Below, piece after piece: positions 1-7,906 of a stretch of DNA of 64,000 nucleotides. How positions within the stretch are numbered: position 1 is the stretch's first letter; every line of letters begins with the position of its first letter. The stretch lies in assembly GCA_963204725.1 (NCBI GenBank), contig CAUJHH010000060.1:1-64000 (forward strand), written 5' to 3'. Below the pieces are notes generated by a model. That model saw nothing but the letters and a program-made list of their open reading frames with translations, was not told the origin of the DNA and made no database searches. The stretch comes from Planctomycetota bacterium. Its GTDB lineage: Bacteria > Planctomycetota > Phycisphaerae > Phycisphaerales > UBA1924. The position numbers were made by a program, and so were the translations under genes.

Positions 1-134
1 TCAGCAGCACCGGAGGCGGGCTGACGTGCCTGCCCGGCTGGGTCAGACGCCATCGGCGAGTCCGGCTCTGGGTCCAGGCCAAGCTGATCTTCAACCAGCT
101 CCGCGCTGATCGCCGACGCGCTCTTGCCGCATAA
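1..134 (+). CDS. possible 3' end of an unrecognised gene entering from the left edge
   Basis: A plus-strand frame is open from the edge to a TAA at 132-134 and ends in QAKLIFNQLRADRRRALAA. Third positions are mostly G or C, as in real genes nearby. The complementary strand is also open across most of this stretch, so the strand is not secure. No family recognised. Confidence 0.25.
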   Translation, partial: SSTGGGLTCLPGWVRRHRRVRLWVQAKLIFNQLRADRRRALAA

Positions 135-200
135 TCCTCGCAAGCACGGGGTGTGACGCTGCCGCACGGCAACCAATGCTCGCACGTCTCATCGCGACCA

Positions 201-260
201 CCGCGCAGCGCATCCTTTAAACGCTCTGAGTCGCGCACGAGCGAAGCGAGGAGCGACTGA
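201..260. repeat. dispersed hairpin repeat unit, copy 1
   Basis: The unit begins with GCGCAGCGCATCCTTTAAAC and ends in an inverted repeat whose outer arms are AGTCGC and GCGACT. The same organisation recurs at 311-370, inside both copies of the long repeat (331-652 and 4358-4675), at 4691-4750 and in decayed form at 5715-5773. It resembles a REP-type palindromic element. No REP-associated transposase is visible in the window. Confidence 0.75.
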
Positions 261-310
261 ATTCTCTGTACGATCGCGGCATGGGGTGCCTCACCCACCT
301 CGCGCCGACC

Positions 311-370
311 GCCGCGCATCGCATCCTTTAAACGCTCGAAGTCGCGCACGAGCGAAGCGAGGAGCGACTG
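311..370. repeat. dispersed hairpin repeat unit, copy 2
   Basis: Near-identical to the unit at 201-260, with the same AGTCGC/GCGACT arms. Its second half is also the beginning of the long repeat at 331-652. Confidence 0.75.
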
Positions 371-652
371 AAATCCAATCGCAACTGTGGCGAGTGAGAT
401 GTCCCACCCACCTCACGCCGACCGCCGCGCAGCGCATGCTTGGAACGCTCTCAGTCGCCGCAGGCAACCGGATCGAGCGTCCCGCGAGGGACACACGTGT
501 GTAGCCACCAGTGGAGCGATGGTCGCTTCGACCGAGCGGAACTGGTGGAAAGCCCCGCGCAGCGCATCCTTAAAAAAAACGCCTTTCAGTCGCCGAAGGC
601 GACGCACCACAAGCACGCAGCGCCGACAGACTACAGCCCAGCCCGTGAGGGT
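331..652. repeat. long hairpin-rich repeat, copy A
   Basis: About 320 bp nearly identical, in direct orientation, to 4358-4675. It contains several hairpins: AGTCGC/GCGACT; a GTCCC-GCGA-GGGAC hairpin; CCACCAGT pairing with ACTGGTGG around an inner GGTCG/CGACC; and GTCGCC-GAA-GGCGAC. Two loops (GCGA, GTGA) fit the GNRA pattern. In this copy the last stem is disrupted (GGGTCGGG against GGGCTGGG in copy B) and an A-run is 4 nt longer. Apparent reading frames across it differ between the copies and are judged non-coding. Confidence 0.8.
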
Positions 653-814
653 CGGGCAGCACATTGCCCCCTCGTGCATGCCCACGCCTTCAACCACACC
701 CCGCCTTCCCCGCCCGCAATGCGGCCGCACGGGTCCCTGTCACAAATCTCAACCCCTCGCATGCAACCCCTACCAACCCACACACCCCTTCAGTACCATG
801 AACTCCCGGAGCCC

Positions 815-2152
815 ATGAAGAGCGTCTACTCCTCCACCACCGTCATCGAAGAGGAACCTCTGGAGGGGATGCTGCTCCTCGAAGGCGGCGGCGGCGGGCT
901 CATGGAGGGCCAGCTCGAGTCCCCCGGCTCCGGCGGCACACCCGTGCCGCAGTGGGAGCTGATCTCCGTCACGAAGTTCGTGTGGGACGGCTGGAACCTC
1001 ACGGCCGAACTCGACGGCGACGACGATATCGTCCGCACCTACGCGTGGGGGCTGGACATGTCAGGATCGGAGCAAGGCGCGGGAGGCGTGGGCGGGCTCC
1101 TCTTCGAGCAGGACGGCGACGGAGGCCCGATCCATCGCGTCAGCATGGATGGAAACGGCAACGTGATGACCCTGCGCGACTCGACGGGCACCCTCATCGC
1201 GGGATACGAGTACGGTCCCTTCGGCGAGGCGCTGACCGTTCGCGGCTCCTACGCCGGGATCAACCCATTCCGCTTCAGCACCAAGTACAACGACTCGGAG
1301 TCGGGTCTCTACTACTACGGGTACCGCTACTACAGCACGGGAATGGGGAGGTGGATTAGCCGGGATCCCTTGCAAGAATCTGGCGCACTCAACTTGCTTT
1401 CCTTTGCAGCCAATTCCCCACAGACGACAATCGATATCTTGGGGCTTGATGATTATACAATCGGATCACGCGACCCAAGAATAGTAATCGATCCGGGCGC
1501 GGGTCCGTGGAACTCGCGAGCACCAAAGGCGGGTGATTACGAACTATTCCAAGTGCTATACAATGCTTCATGGCCAGCCACGCTCAAAACGCCGAATGCT
1601 GCGAGGCATCTGCGACATTACTTGAATAACAGTGGAGTGGATAAACACATTGATCTTAAGCAGATGCTCAGGGATTCCGAATCTGAGCTGACTGGATTGC
1701 AATTCGAACTCGCACAGGCGACCAGATTTGCAGAGACCCAATCTAGCGATTCATTCCAGATTACATCTCAGCGCGCGCGCGGAGAGTACGTATCGCGAAG
1801 CGAAAATGAGGATTGGTTCTTTGCGATGGGTGGCTATCACCGCTGGGGCAAAGGCCGAGTGACCAAATGCGCTGACAAGTACATGATGGACTTCGAGTAT
1901 AAAATATTTGATCGATATAACTGGGATACCGGAAAGAGCACCAAAATTCTTCCCGGCATTACATTAAGCGATGATGATATTGGTGGACTACATCTTTCTG
2001 GAATGGCCTGCGAGTACAATATACGAGGATCTCTGCGACTTAAAGTTGAGTGGAGTCGTGGCGCGATGCTTCATCAGCTTCGCGTCACAGACGAAACTGG
2101 CACGACGTACGATTTGTCGACTGGTCACGCGGGAAGGGGCGGAGGGCGATGA
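815..2152 (+). pseudogene. RHS-family C-terminal fragment with variable tail (orphan toxin-like module)
   Basis: The frame encodes the end of an RHS protein. VTKFVWDGWNLTAELDGD and GYEYGPFGEAL are YD-repeat material, and YYYGYRYYSTGMGRWISRDP is the conserved RHS core end. The thousand or more residues of upstream repeats usual in RHS proteins are missing: coding homology begins near 815, just after the hairpin repeat, with no Shine-Dalgarno sequence. After the core (about 1447 on) base composition becomes much more AT-rich and the sequence is unrelated to RHS, as expected of an exchangeable C-terminal toxin. The tail contains FFAMGGYHRWGKG, FEYKIFDRYNWDTGK and a GLHLSGMACEYNIRGS segment. I cannot name this domain; D-x-Y-N-W-D is faintly like the colicin M D-x-Y-D motif. 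It could be a silent cassette used by recombination rather than an expressed gene. Confidence 0.75.
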
Positions 2153-2673
2153 ACACGGTTACTAAACGCCTGGCATCTTATCACACCTCTTTAGCGGCAA
2201 CATCATTGCTCGCTATATTGTGGACTACAGCATGCAGAGAGCAGTCGCAATCGACTCGATCAGGCGGCACAACCGTCAACAGCACTCGGTCGATCGACGG
2301 CGGGACGTACAAGTTGTTTGAGGAAGACGTGTGTGTACCTTTGCCAGCAGATTTTGCAATTCTCGCACATGATGCATTGGAAGATCGCGATCGTATATTA
2401 TCGCCCCATTCGTGGTTGCTATCTGTTCCGCATGTTTATGTAGAAGACATTGTCGCAGGCATAGGTCCATGGCCAAGAATTCCGGTTATGCAGAATGATG
2501 CGAGTCGCATTGCGAAAATGGCAGACGATGTACGCCATTCCGATGGTGGAGATATTGATACAAGCAGGTCCGTTGCACTGCAAGTGGATTGCGAGAGCCG
2601 CTCTCTTCAATTCAAGATGATTCAGCGATCTCGTGAAGTAATTATTTATATCGAAAGCGTGAATATACCGTGA
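2149..2673 (+). CDS. predicted lipoprotein, candidate immunity protein for the RHS tail
   Basis: A 174-residue protein starting with ATG at 2149, which overlaps the TGA of the RHS fragment (ATGA), so translation is probably coupled. Residues 1-30 form a lipoprotein signal: a basic start, a hydrophobic stretch and a lipobox-like LWTTAC. The rest shows no family I recognise. Its AT-rich composition matches the RHS tail and differs from core genes nearby. Immunity genes follow their toxin directly in polymorphic toxin loci. A membrane-anchored immunity protein would suit a toxin acting in the periplasm or on the envelope. The immunity role is inferred from position only. Confidence 0.6.
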   Translation: MNTVTKRLASYHTSLAATSLLAILWTTACREQSQSTRSGGTTVNSTRSIDGGTYKLFEEDVCVPLPADFAILAHDALEDRDRILSPHSWLLSVPHVYVEDIVAGIGPWPRIPVMQNDASRIAKMADDVRHSDGGDIDTSRSVALQVDCESRSLQFKMIQRSREVIIYIESVNIP

Positions 2674-2807
2674 TGCCATAACTACTGCCATGTATTTCTA
2701 GGACTGCTCGGGTCCCCGGACCTGATCCACCTGACCTGCCCCCGGAGCCTGATCCACCAACTATGAGAATCCCGTCGGGCCGCGGCACGGCCCCGGAGAC
2801 TCTGGAC

Positions 2808-2978
2808 GTGAAGCGGACAAGACATTCGGCGGAACACATCGTGAGCAATCTGCGTGAGGCCGACGCCATGCTGACGACGGGTTGGAGCGTGGCGCAGATC
2901 GTGCGGGCGCTGGGCGTCAGGGAATAGACCTTCCATCGCTGGCGGAACAAGTTCGGCGTGCTAAACGACGAGAAACCA
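2808..2978 (+). pseudogene. IS3-family OrfA transposase remnant
   Basis: The frame from 2808 reads VKRTRHSAEHIVSNLREADA and then WSVAQIVRALGVRE, followed by an in-frame TAG (2925-2927) and TFHRWRNKFGVLNDE. This is the helix-turn-helix pattern of IS3-group OrfA (KRxRHSxEqIVxxLREAD...GVSExTyyRWRkkyG). The internal stop and the absence of any OrfB show a dead fragment of about 55 codons. It lies between the RHS/lipoprotein pair and the HAF-repeat gene, so mobile DNA has probably shaped this region. Confidence 0.75.
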
Positions 2979-2986
2979 CCGCACTC

Positions 2987-4081
2987 TCACGGTCTCCGCC
3001 TTCTCCACGCCAGCACCACAAATGGGGTAACAACACCCGGCGCAGGGATCACCGCGACGAACGCTTCCGTGAAGCCGTTGTGAACGCCGGTCCCGACAAT
3101 GGTCTTTCCATCCGCTGAGATGCCGCCGATCTCAGAGAGATGCCAGCCGGTCAGATCCAGCCCGCATCGCTGCGTGAGCATGTCCAGGAAGACCTCGTGC
3201 CCTCGCTCCGGGGTCCAGAGCAGAGCAATCCCGCGTCCGCTGAAAGTCGCATTGACCCCGAGCACGCTCGCATCCGCCGACATCTCATGGACGTAGCCAT
3301 ATGTGATGCCGGGAGGGAGCGTTCCGAGCATGGTCACGCCGCCCGCCTCCGTCCAGATCGCGGTCCCAGGCCCATCCGGTCCAACCCCATATCCACCAAT
3401 GATCGAGCCGTCAGGACTCGCGCACAGCGCGTAGGACATTCTGTTCTCGTTGGTTGCAGAGATGATCTTCTTCAGCCCCTCGGCCTTGGTCCATCGGAAC
3501 GCGCCGCCGCCGGGACCTCCGATGCTCTCCCCGACGACGACCTGACCATCCGCGCTCACAGCGCGTGCGAATGAGCTCGCGATACCCGGGAGCGTTCCGA
3601 GCTCCGTCATTCCTTCCGCAGTCCAGATCGCGGCGATGCTCGAGCCCTGACGCCCCGCAATCACGCTGCCATCGTGGGAAACACTCCATGTGGTTGACTG
3701 AAAGGAAGCGCCCGGCAGATGCGTTGGCCCGACACCGTCCTGCCACTTCGCGGCTCGGTACCCGTCGGGAGAGTCCGCAAGCCCGACCACCGTTCGCCCG
3801 TCGCCCGAGATCGCTTGCCCCCGATAGATCCCCGCAGGACCGCCAAAGGGTGGCAGCGCGACCATCCCGGTCTCACGAGTCCATGTATACGCGACGGTGG
3901 AGCCGAGCGTGCCATTGGCGCTTCCCGCCACCACACGTCCATCCGCTGATACCCCATGAGCCTGGCTCGCCACCGCACCCCCGGGCAGATCGCCAAGCCC
4001 CGTGAACGATGGCTGCGCCACCGCGACCAGCGATGCGCCCGCAACCGCGATCAGCGCAAATGACAACTTCATTCCGACCAT
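2987..4081 (-). CDS. secreted HAF-repeat protein with PEP-CTERM-like tail
   Basis: A 364-residue exported protein. ATG at 4081 is chosen because GGGAGG lies 8 nt upstream; the next ATG (4072) is also possible. A signal peptide (MKLSFALIAVAGASLVAVAQ) leads into about seven repeats of the HAF type: GVSADGRVVAGSA, AISGDGRTVVGLA, AVSADGQVVVGES, GISADGKTIVGTG and others, a pattern that builds beta-propeller-like extracellular domains. The C-terminus is IPAPGVVTPFVVLAWRRRRP, the planctomycete form of the PEP-CTERM sorting signal. The protein is therefore probably processed by an exosortase/archaeosortase-like enzyme at the cell surface. No such enzyme is in the window. Substrate or partner unknown. 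Confidence 0.8.
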   Translation of the reverse strand: MVGMKLSFALIAVAGASLVAVAQPSFTGLGDLPGGAVASQAHGVSADGRVVAGSANGTLGSTVAYTWTRETGMVALPPFGGPAGIYRGQAISGDGRTVVGLADSPDGYRAAKWQDGVGPTHLPGASFQSTTWSVSHDGSVIAGRQGSSIAAIWTAEGMTELGTLPGIASSFARAVSADGQVVVGESIGGPGGGAFRWTKAEGLKKIISATNENRMSYALCASPDGSIIGGYGVGPDGPGTAIWTEAGGVTMLGTLPPGITYGYVHEMSADASVLGVNATFSGRGIALLWTPERGHEVFLDMLTQRCGLDLTGWHLSEIGGISADGKTIVGTGVHNGFTEAFVAVIPAPGVVTPFVVLAWRRRRP

Positions 4082-4357
4082 ATCAGCAGCCTCCCAGCAT
4101 GCGGCAACCACGCCGCACCGCGCAGCGTCAGCACCCGCACAGACAAAATGCCACACGAATGCCGAATGGCAAGGCCGGAAGCAGGGAATCCAGCGCTCCG
4201 TCGAGCACCCCATTCCTTCGAATCTTCTCGCCCGCGGCTGCCGCGCACTCGGCTTCCTCCACCCACTCTGCGGACCAACGACCGTTGCCGCGGACGCGGC
4301 GACACGTCAACGGAGTGAGCCAGCCCCGGTGCACGCCACCGCGCAACTCTTCATTTG

Positions 4358-4675
4358 AACGCTCGAAGTCGCGCACGAGCGAAGCGAGGAGCGACTGAAA
4401 TCCAAGCGCAACTGTGGCGAGTGAGATGTCCCACTCACATCACGCCAGCCCCCGCGCAGCGCATCCTTGGAGCGCTCCCAGTCGCCGCAGGCAACCGGAT
4501 CGAGCGTCCCGCGAGGGACGCACGTGTGTAGCCACCAGTGGAGCGACGGTCGCTTCGACCGAGCGGAACTGGTGGAAAGCCTCGCGCAGCGCATCCTTAA
4601 AACGCCTTTCAGTCGCCGAAGGCGACGCACCACAAGCACGCAGCGCCGACAGACTACAGCCCAGCCCGTGAGGGC
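4358..4675. repeat. long hairpin-rich repeat, copy B
   Basis: Direct repeat of 331-652. This copy is the better preserved: its last stem (CCCAGCCC-GTGA-GGGCTGGG) pairs perfectly. The two copies bracket the RHS fragment, its lipoprotein, the IS3 remnant and the HAF gene, about 3.7 kb. Confidence 0.8.
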
Positions 4676-4690
4676 TGGGTATCGAACCAC

Positions 4691-4750
4691 GCCGCGCAGC
4701 GCATCCTTCAAACGCTCTGAGTCGCGCACGGGTGCAGCGAGGAGCGACTG
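4691..4750. repeat. dispersed hairpin repeat unit, downstream copy
   Basis: Same unit as at 201-260: GCGCAGCGCATCCTT, then AACGCTC, then the AGTCGC/GCGACT arms, with a variant centre (GGTGCAGCGA). Confidence 0.75.
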
Positions 4751-4802
4751 AGGTCCGTGCGCGAGTACGGAGTGTCTCTTGTGTCGCGAACCCGCGTCCG
4801 GT

Positions 4803-5285
4803 TCATTCCGCCCGCTTTGCAGGCGAACGACCGTTGCAGTGAACCTCGAGCTCGATCTCGATCATGAACTCAGGCAACGCGAGGCCCTTCACTTCCAGCC
4901 ACGTCCCAGCCGGGAACCGACCGCCGTAGATCTCCCTCCGGTACTCGGACACCTTGAGCAGCCCCGCCATGTCCGTCGTGAAGATGTTCTCCGCGACCAC
5001 ATCCTCAAACGTGCACCCGAAGTGCTCGAGCACCGCGCGAAGGTCGGCATAGCAATTCCGCATCTGCTGTTCCAGGTCTCCGACCGCCGTCGGCATGCCG
5101 CTCTCATCCATGCTCACCGCCCCGGAAACACTGATCCGATGCCCCACGCGGATCGCGTGCGTGTACCCGTAGGCGTCCTCGACCTGCGGACGAAGCTTGA
5201 ACGACTCGCGGGTCGGCGTCGCGCCGCAACCCGAAAGCAACACACCCACAGGAAGAACCAGCAGCAACAACGCTCGAGACTTCAT
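4803..5285 (-). CDS. RidA/YjgF-family lipoprotein
   Basis: A 160-residue protein from ATG 5285. Residues 1-20 are a lipoprotein signal (MKSRALLLLVLPVGVLLSGC) with an LSGC lipobox. The remainder is a RidA domain: YGYTHAIRVGHRISVSGAVS, then EQQMRNCYADLRAVLEHFGC, VVAENIFTTDM and a FPAGTWLEVKGLALPEFMIE segment. Cytosolic RidA deaminates reactive enamine/imine intermediates. An exported, lipid-anchored version would act outside the cytoplasm, where the substrate is unknown. The arginine that binds substrate carboxylates in RidA usually lies just before the final ExE segment; here the position reads LPEFMIEIELE without it, so the activity may differ. Confidence 0.8.
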   Translation of the reverse strand: MKSRALLLLVLPVGVLLSGCGATPTRESFKLRPQVEDAYGYTHAIRVGHRISVSGAVSMDESGMPTAVGDLEQQMRNCYADLRAVLEHFGCTFEDVVAENIFTTDMAGLLKVSEYRREIYGGRFPAGTWLEVKGLALPEFMIEIELEVHCNGRSPAKRAE

Positions 5286-5815
5286 CCGTATCTCCGCAAC
5301 AAAGGAAAGCAGCCAACGCCACAAGAGGTCAAAGCATCAGCCCAACAGCACGATGGACGCACCTCGCCGCCGCCCGATCCGGCGTTGCAGACGAGTTCGT
5401 CCTCCGCCCGGCGCTCATCCGTATCTCGCGCCCGCGCAGAGAGCCCTCAACTCGACCGCGGAGAGCATACCCCCGCCCACTCCGATTCGCTCCGCCCCAC
5501 GCACGACCGCAATCGATGAGCCGGCCAGGCGCCGCTGAACGCGCCCTCACCCTTGAACACACCGATCCGGCCAATGGCAAGACTGATCTTGGTCGCTCTG
5601 CACCAACCGTTGTGCTCCTGCTCCATGCCCGAGCGGCCCAAGCCAGCCGCAGATGTGTGCCCACGTCCGCAGTGCAGCCGCAGAGCCACCCGCGGCACTC
5701 CCGGCACGCTCCCCGCGTAGTCCATCCTCATAGACACTCTGCGTCGCGCACGAGCGAAGCAAGGAGCGACTGAAGTCCAAGCGCGCGCGTGGGCGTTCCC
5801 CCCCGGGCCTGCCTC
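5286..5815. other. intergenic stretch without a convincing gene
   Basis: About 530 bp between the RidA-like lipoprotein gene and the 3' end of the kinase gene. Short open frames exist on both strands but none has a family signature or a ribosome site. Its only recognisable content is one decayed repeat unit (5715-5773). Confidence 0.6.
5715..5773. repeat. decayed hairpin repeat unit
   Basis: Matches the dispersed unit in its second half (GTCGCGCACGAGCGAAGC, then AGGAGCGACTGAA). The first half is degenerate and the left arm has lost pairing bases. Confidence 0.6.
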
Positions 5816-7093
5816 TCACGCCACTCGCTTCCCCGCGCTCCCACCACCCATCGCTCTCTTCAGCACCACACGCACCACCGTCCCCACCCCCGCGCGCGAC
5901 TCGATCTCGATCCAACCCCCAGCCCGCCCCACCAATCGGCGGCTGATCTCCAGACCCAATCCCGCCCCCCCACTCATGCCCCCACTCATCCGCTCACTCA
6001 CTCCCCGGCTTTCAACCCCACTCCCGCCTCGACTCACGCCTTCGCTGGCCGGCGCATCCCCTCGCTCACGCCCGCCTGCCAAACCCCGGCCCTCACCGTC
6101 AACAACCACAACTTTGAACCCACGCCCCCGGAGCGCCCGAACCGCCGCCTCACCAACCCCACCACCACAGTCCACGACTTCAACCATGCACCACGTGTCG
6201 TCCGACGATTCCTGCGGCTCGGAGTCCGGCCCTTTCAGGAGGTCCGGCATATACCTATCTATATACGAACATTTCGGAGCCATTGTCGGAACTCTCCACG
6301 CCCCACCACGCACCACAATCCTATCAATATACGAACTTGCGGCGTTTGCTGTGGGACCCGTGCTCGCGCGCCGCGCGTTGAGCACAAGATTCAACAGCAC
6401 TTGGTGCAGCTCATTCTCTCCGATCGCGGCACAGAGTCCCCCCTCAATCTCCACCGCTACCCCATCCAGGCCCCCCATCGCATCATCTATCGCCCGTCTC
6501 ACACACCGCCTTACATCTGTACGTCCGATAATATCGCGACTAGACGACTCATGGACGACGATTGCTGTTTCACGTGAAACAGGCGACTTGTCCGGCACTC
6601 CCCCACCATCTGCCTCCGACGACGCTCCCTCCTGCTTCGCCAGTTCAAGGATCGACTCGGCCACCGCCGCCGCTCGCTTCACGCTTGCGACTGTCCTCTC
6701 AAGCGCCAGAGCCATCCGCTCCGGATCACGGGGCTGCCGGAGCGCGACCTGGGCGTGCGCCAGCAAGGGGGTCAGAATGTTGTTGAACTCATGGGCCACG
6801 AACCCGGAGATCTCGCCAAGCATCGCCAGGCGTTGCAGCCGCGTGACCCGTCCCGCACCATCTCCCACGACCTCACCGAGCCGGGTTTGGATCCGGTCGA
6901 GCTCGCCGAGCAGCCGCTCCCCAGCCTGCACCCCACCACCGTACCCGCCCTCGCGCATCGACGACGGGCCGCGCCCCCCACCGTTCTCCAGTTCCGCCGG
7001 CTCCTCGCTCCCATCCTTGTTCCACGTGAAACCGGCTCGCATCCCCTGCTGGTGCGATTCGCTCGGCTCATGATGACGACCATGTGAAGACAT
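5816..7093 (-). CDS. soluble sensor histidine kinase, parS-bearing
   Basis: A 425-residue GHKL kinase without membrane segments. The H-box is GFVAHEFNNILTPLLAHAQ (about residues 95-113) and the N-box LHQVLLNLVLNARRA. The D-box is VVDCGGGV and the G2 box GAGLGLEISRRLVGRAGG, followed by IEIES and GTVVRVVL. No receiver domain or partner regulator lies beside it. A Gly/Ser-rich insert of about 50 residues separates the D and G2 boxes. The coding sequence contains a perfect parS (6566-6581, encoding VSRETA), a degenerate one near 7018-7034, and AT-rich patches, including a near-duplicated 17-mer (6254-6270 and 6320-6336) that twice encodes SYIDR. The input signal is unknown. Start at 7093 is the longest option; a later Met (7042) is possible. 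Confidence 0.8.
   Translation of the reverse strand: MSSHGRHHEPSESHQQGMRAGFTWNKDGSEEPAELENGGGRGPSSMREGGYGGGVQAGERLLGELDRIQTRLGEVVGDGAGRVTRLQRLAMLGEISGFVAHEFNNILTPLLAHAQVALRQPRDPERMALALERTVASVKRAAAVAESILELAKQEGASSEADGGGVPDKSPVSRETAIVVHESSSRDIIGRTDVRRCVRRAIDDAMGGLDGVAVEIEGGLCAAIGENELHQVLLNLVLNARRASTGPTANAASSYIDRIVVRGGAWRVPTMAPKCSYIDRYMPDLLKGPDSEPQESSDDTWCMVEVVDCGGGVGEAAVRALRGRGFKVVVVDGEGRGLAGGRERGDAPASEGVSRGGSGVESRGVSERMSGGMSGGAGLGLEISRRLVGRAGGWIEIESRAGVGTVVRVVLKRAMGGGSAGKRVA
6566..6581. promoter_or_regulatory. parS: parS site 1 (perfect)
   Basis: TGTTTCACGTGAAACA, the chromosomal parS consensus bound by ParB, is found inside the histidine kinase gene. Identical sites lie at 7380-7395 and 7773-7788, all within 1.4 kb of parB. 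Confidence 0.93.
7018..7034. promoter_or_regulatory. degenerate parS-like site
   Basis: TGTTTCCACGTGAAACC keeps the right half-site CACGTGAAAC but carries an extra C in the left half. It lies inside the kinase gene, between perfect sites 1 and 2. ParB binding here is doubtful. Confidence 0.4.
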
Positions 7094-7177
7094 GCCGCTC
7101 CCGGTGCTGGGCCAACTCCGTCAAGGAATCGGCCTGTTCCGGGGGCGACTTTCCCACAGTCCATGAAGTCCGCCCAT

Positions 7178-7711
7178 TCAGTCCAGCATGTCCGCGATCA
7201 TCTCGAAAGCGGGGAGTCCACCACCCGCGAACTGAGTCGCGTGGGCCGCGAGCCAAGCCCGAGCCCGGTCCGGGCGTACGTCTCGCGACTCGATCCCCCC
7301 CAGCGGCACCCATTCGAAGGCGATGTGCTTCTCGGCGCTCGGCGGCGGGTCCGGTTGGGGCACGCCGTGCCTGCCGAGGTGTTTCACGTGAAACACCATG
7401 TTCACCTCGTGCCGCAGAACCTTGCCATCGTGGAAGGAGCACTCATGGACCTGCAATGGAGAACCTACCGTGCAAGGAATCCCCATCTCCTCCAGGATCT
7501 CCCGACGCAGGGCCTCCGCCGCGGTCTCGCCAAACTCGACGTGGCCGCCGGGGAGGTAGTAGTACCCCCGCTTCTTGCTCTGGCAGAGCAAGACCCGAGC
7601 CGAGCCGGTCCGCCGATCGATCGCCACGCCCCGGGCGATGAACTCGACATGGCCCGGCTCGTCCTCGGGGTAGTCAGCGGCCGGACGGGGCGGGGGTGGT
7701 GGGGGAGTCAT
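7178..7711 (-). CDS. Nudix hydrolase
   Basis: A 177-residue protein with a complete Nudix box: GGHVEFGETAAEAL followed by RREILEEMG fits Gx5Ex7REUxEExGU. The acidic residues coordinate the metal that assists hydrolysis of a nucleoside diphosphate linked to X. Flanking strands (VLLCQSKKRGYYYLPGGH before, HEVNMVFHVKHL after) match the fold. The substrate cannot be told from sequence. The VFHVKH segment is encoded by a perfect parS site (7380-7395). The gene is divergent from parB, with 195 bp between them that hold another parS. The N-terminus is proline-rich; GHVEF about 20 residues in marks the domain start. Confidence 0.88.
   Translation of the reverse strand: MTPPPPPPRPAADYPEDEPGHVEFIARGVAIDRRTGSARVLLCQSKKRGYYYLPGGHVEFGETAAEALRREILEEMGIPCTVGSPLQVHECSFHDGKVLRHEVNMVFHVKHLGRHGVPQPDPPPSAEKHIAFEWVPLGGIESRDVRPDRARAWLAAHATQFAGGGLPAFEMIADMLD
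7380..7395. promoter_or_regulatory. parS: parS site 2 (perfect)
   Basis: TGTTTCACGTGAAACA inside the Nudix gene, in a frame that encodes FHVKH on the minus strand. Confidence 0.93.
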
Positions 7712-7772
7712 GGGTGTTGTTTGTACCCGAGATCGGCCGGGCCTGCAGGATCAAGCCCGCGCGGCCCGCGAC

Positions 7773-7788
7773 TGTTTCACGTGAAACA
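7773..7788. promoter_or_regulatory. parS: parS site 3 (perfect, intergenic)
   Basis: TGTTTCACGTGAAACA in the divergent interval between the Nudix gene and parB, 119 bp before the parB start. ParB spreading from here could influence both promoters. Confidence 0.93.
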
Positions 7789-7906
7789 GCCCGAACTAAC
7801 GGTTTGTCGGGCCGGCGAGTGGCGGAGCGGGCCTCGGGTCGTCACAATGTCGCACGCACGGATGCGGGAGACGCCCGCAAGCCCCGGCGGCACGAAAGGA
7901 CTCGAC

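Noticed and set aside
440-814. Open frame continuing upstream of the RHS fragment
   Set aside because: It is encoded by the hairpin repeat, which has a different frame structure at its second copy; no ribosome site and no RHS-like residues before about 815.
2690-2770. CCTGATCCACC/TGACCTGCCCCC stretch as an insertion-sequence terminal repeat
   Set aside because: It resembles IS3-group ends but no matching opposite end or target duplication could be found in the window.
201-4750. Repeats as a CRISPR array
   Set aside because: Units are too few, unevenly spaced and embedded in longer duplications; no uniform spacers and no cas genes.
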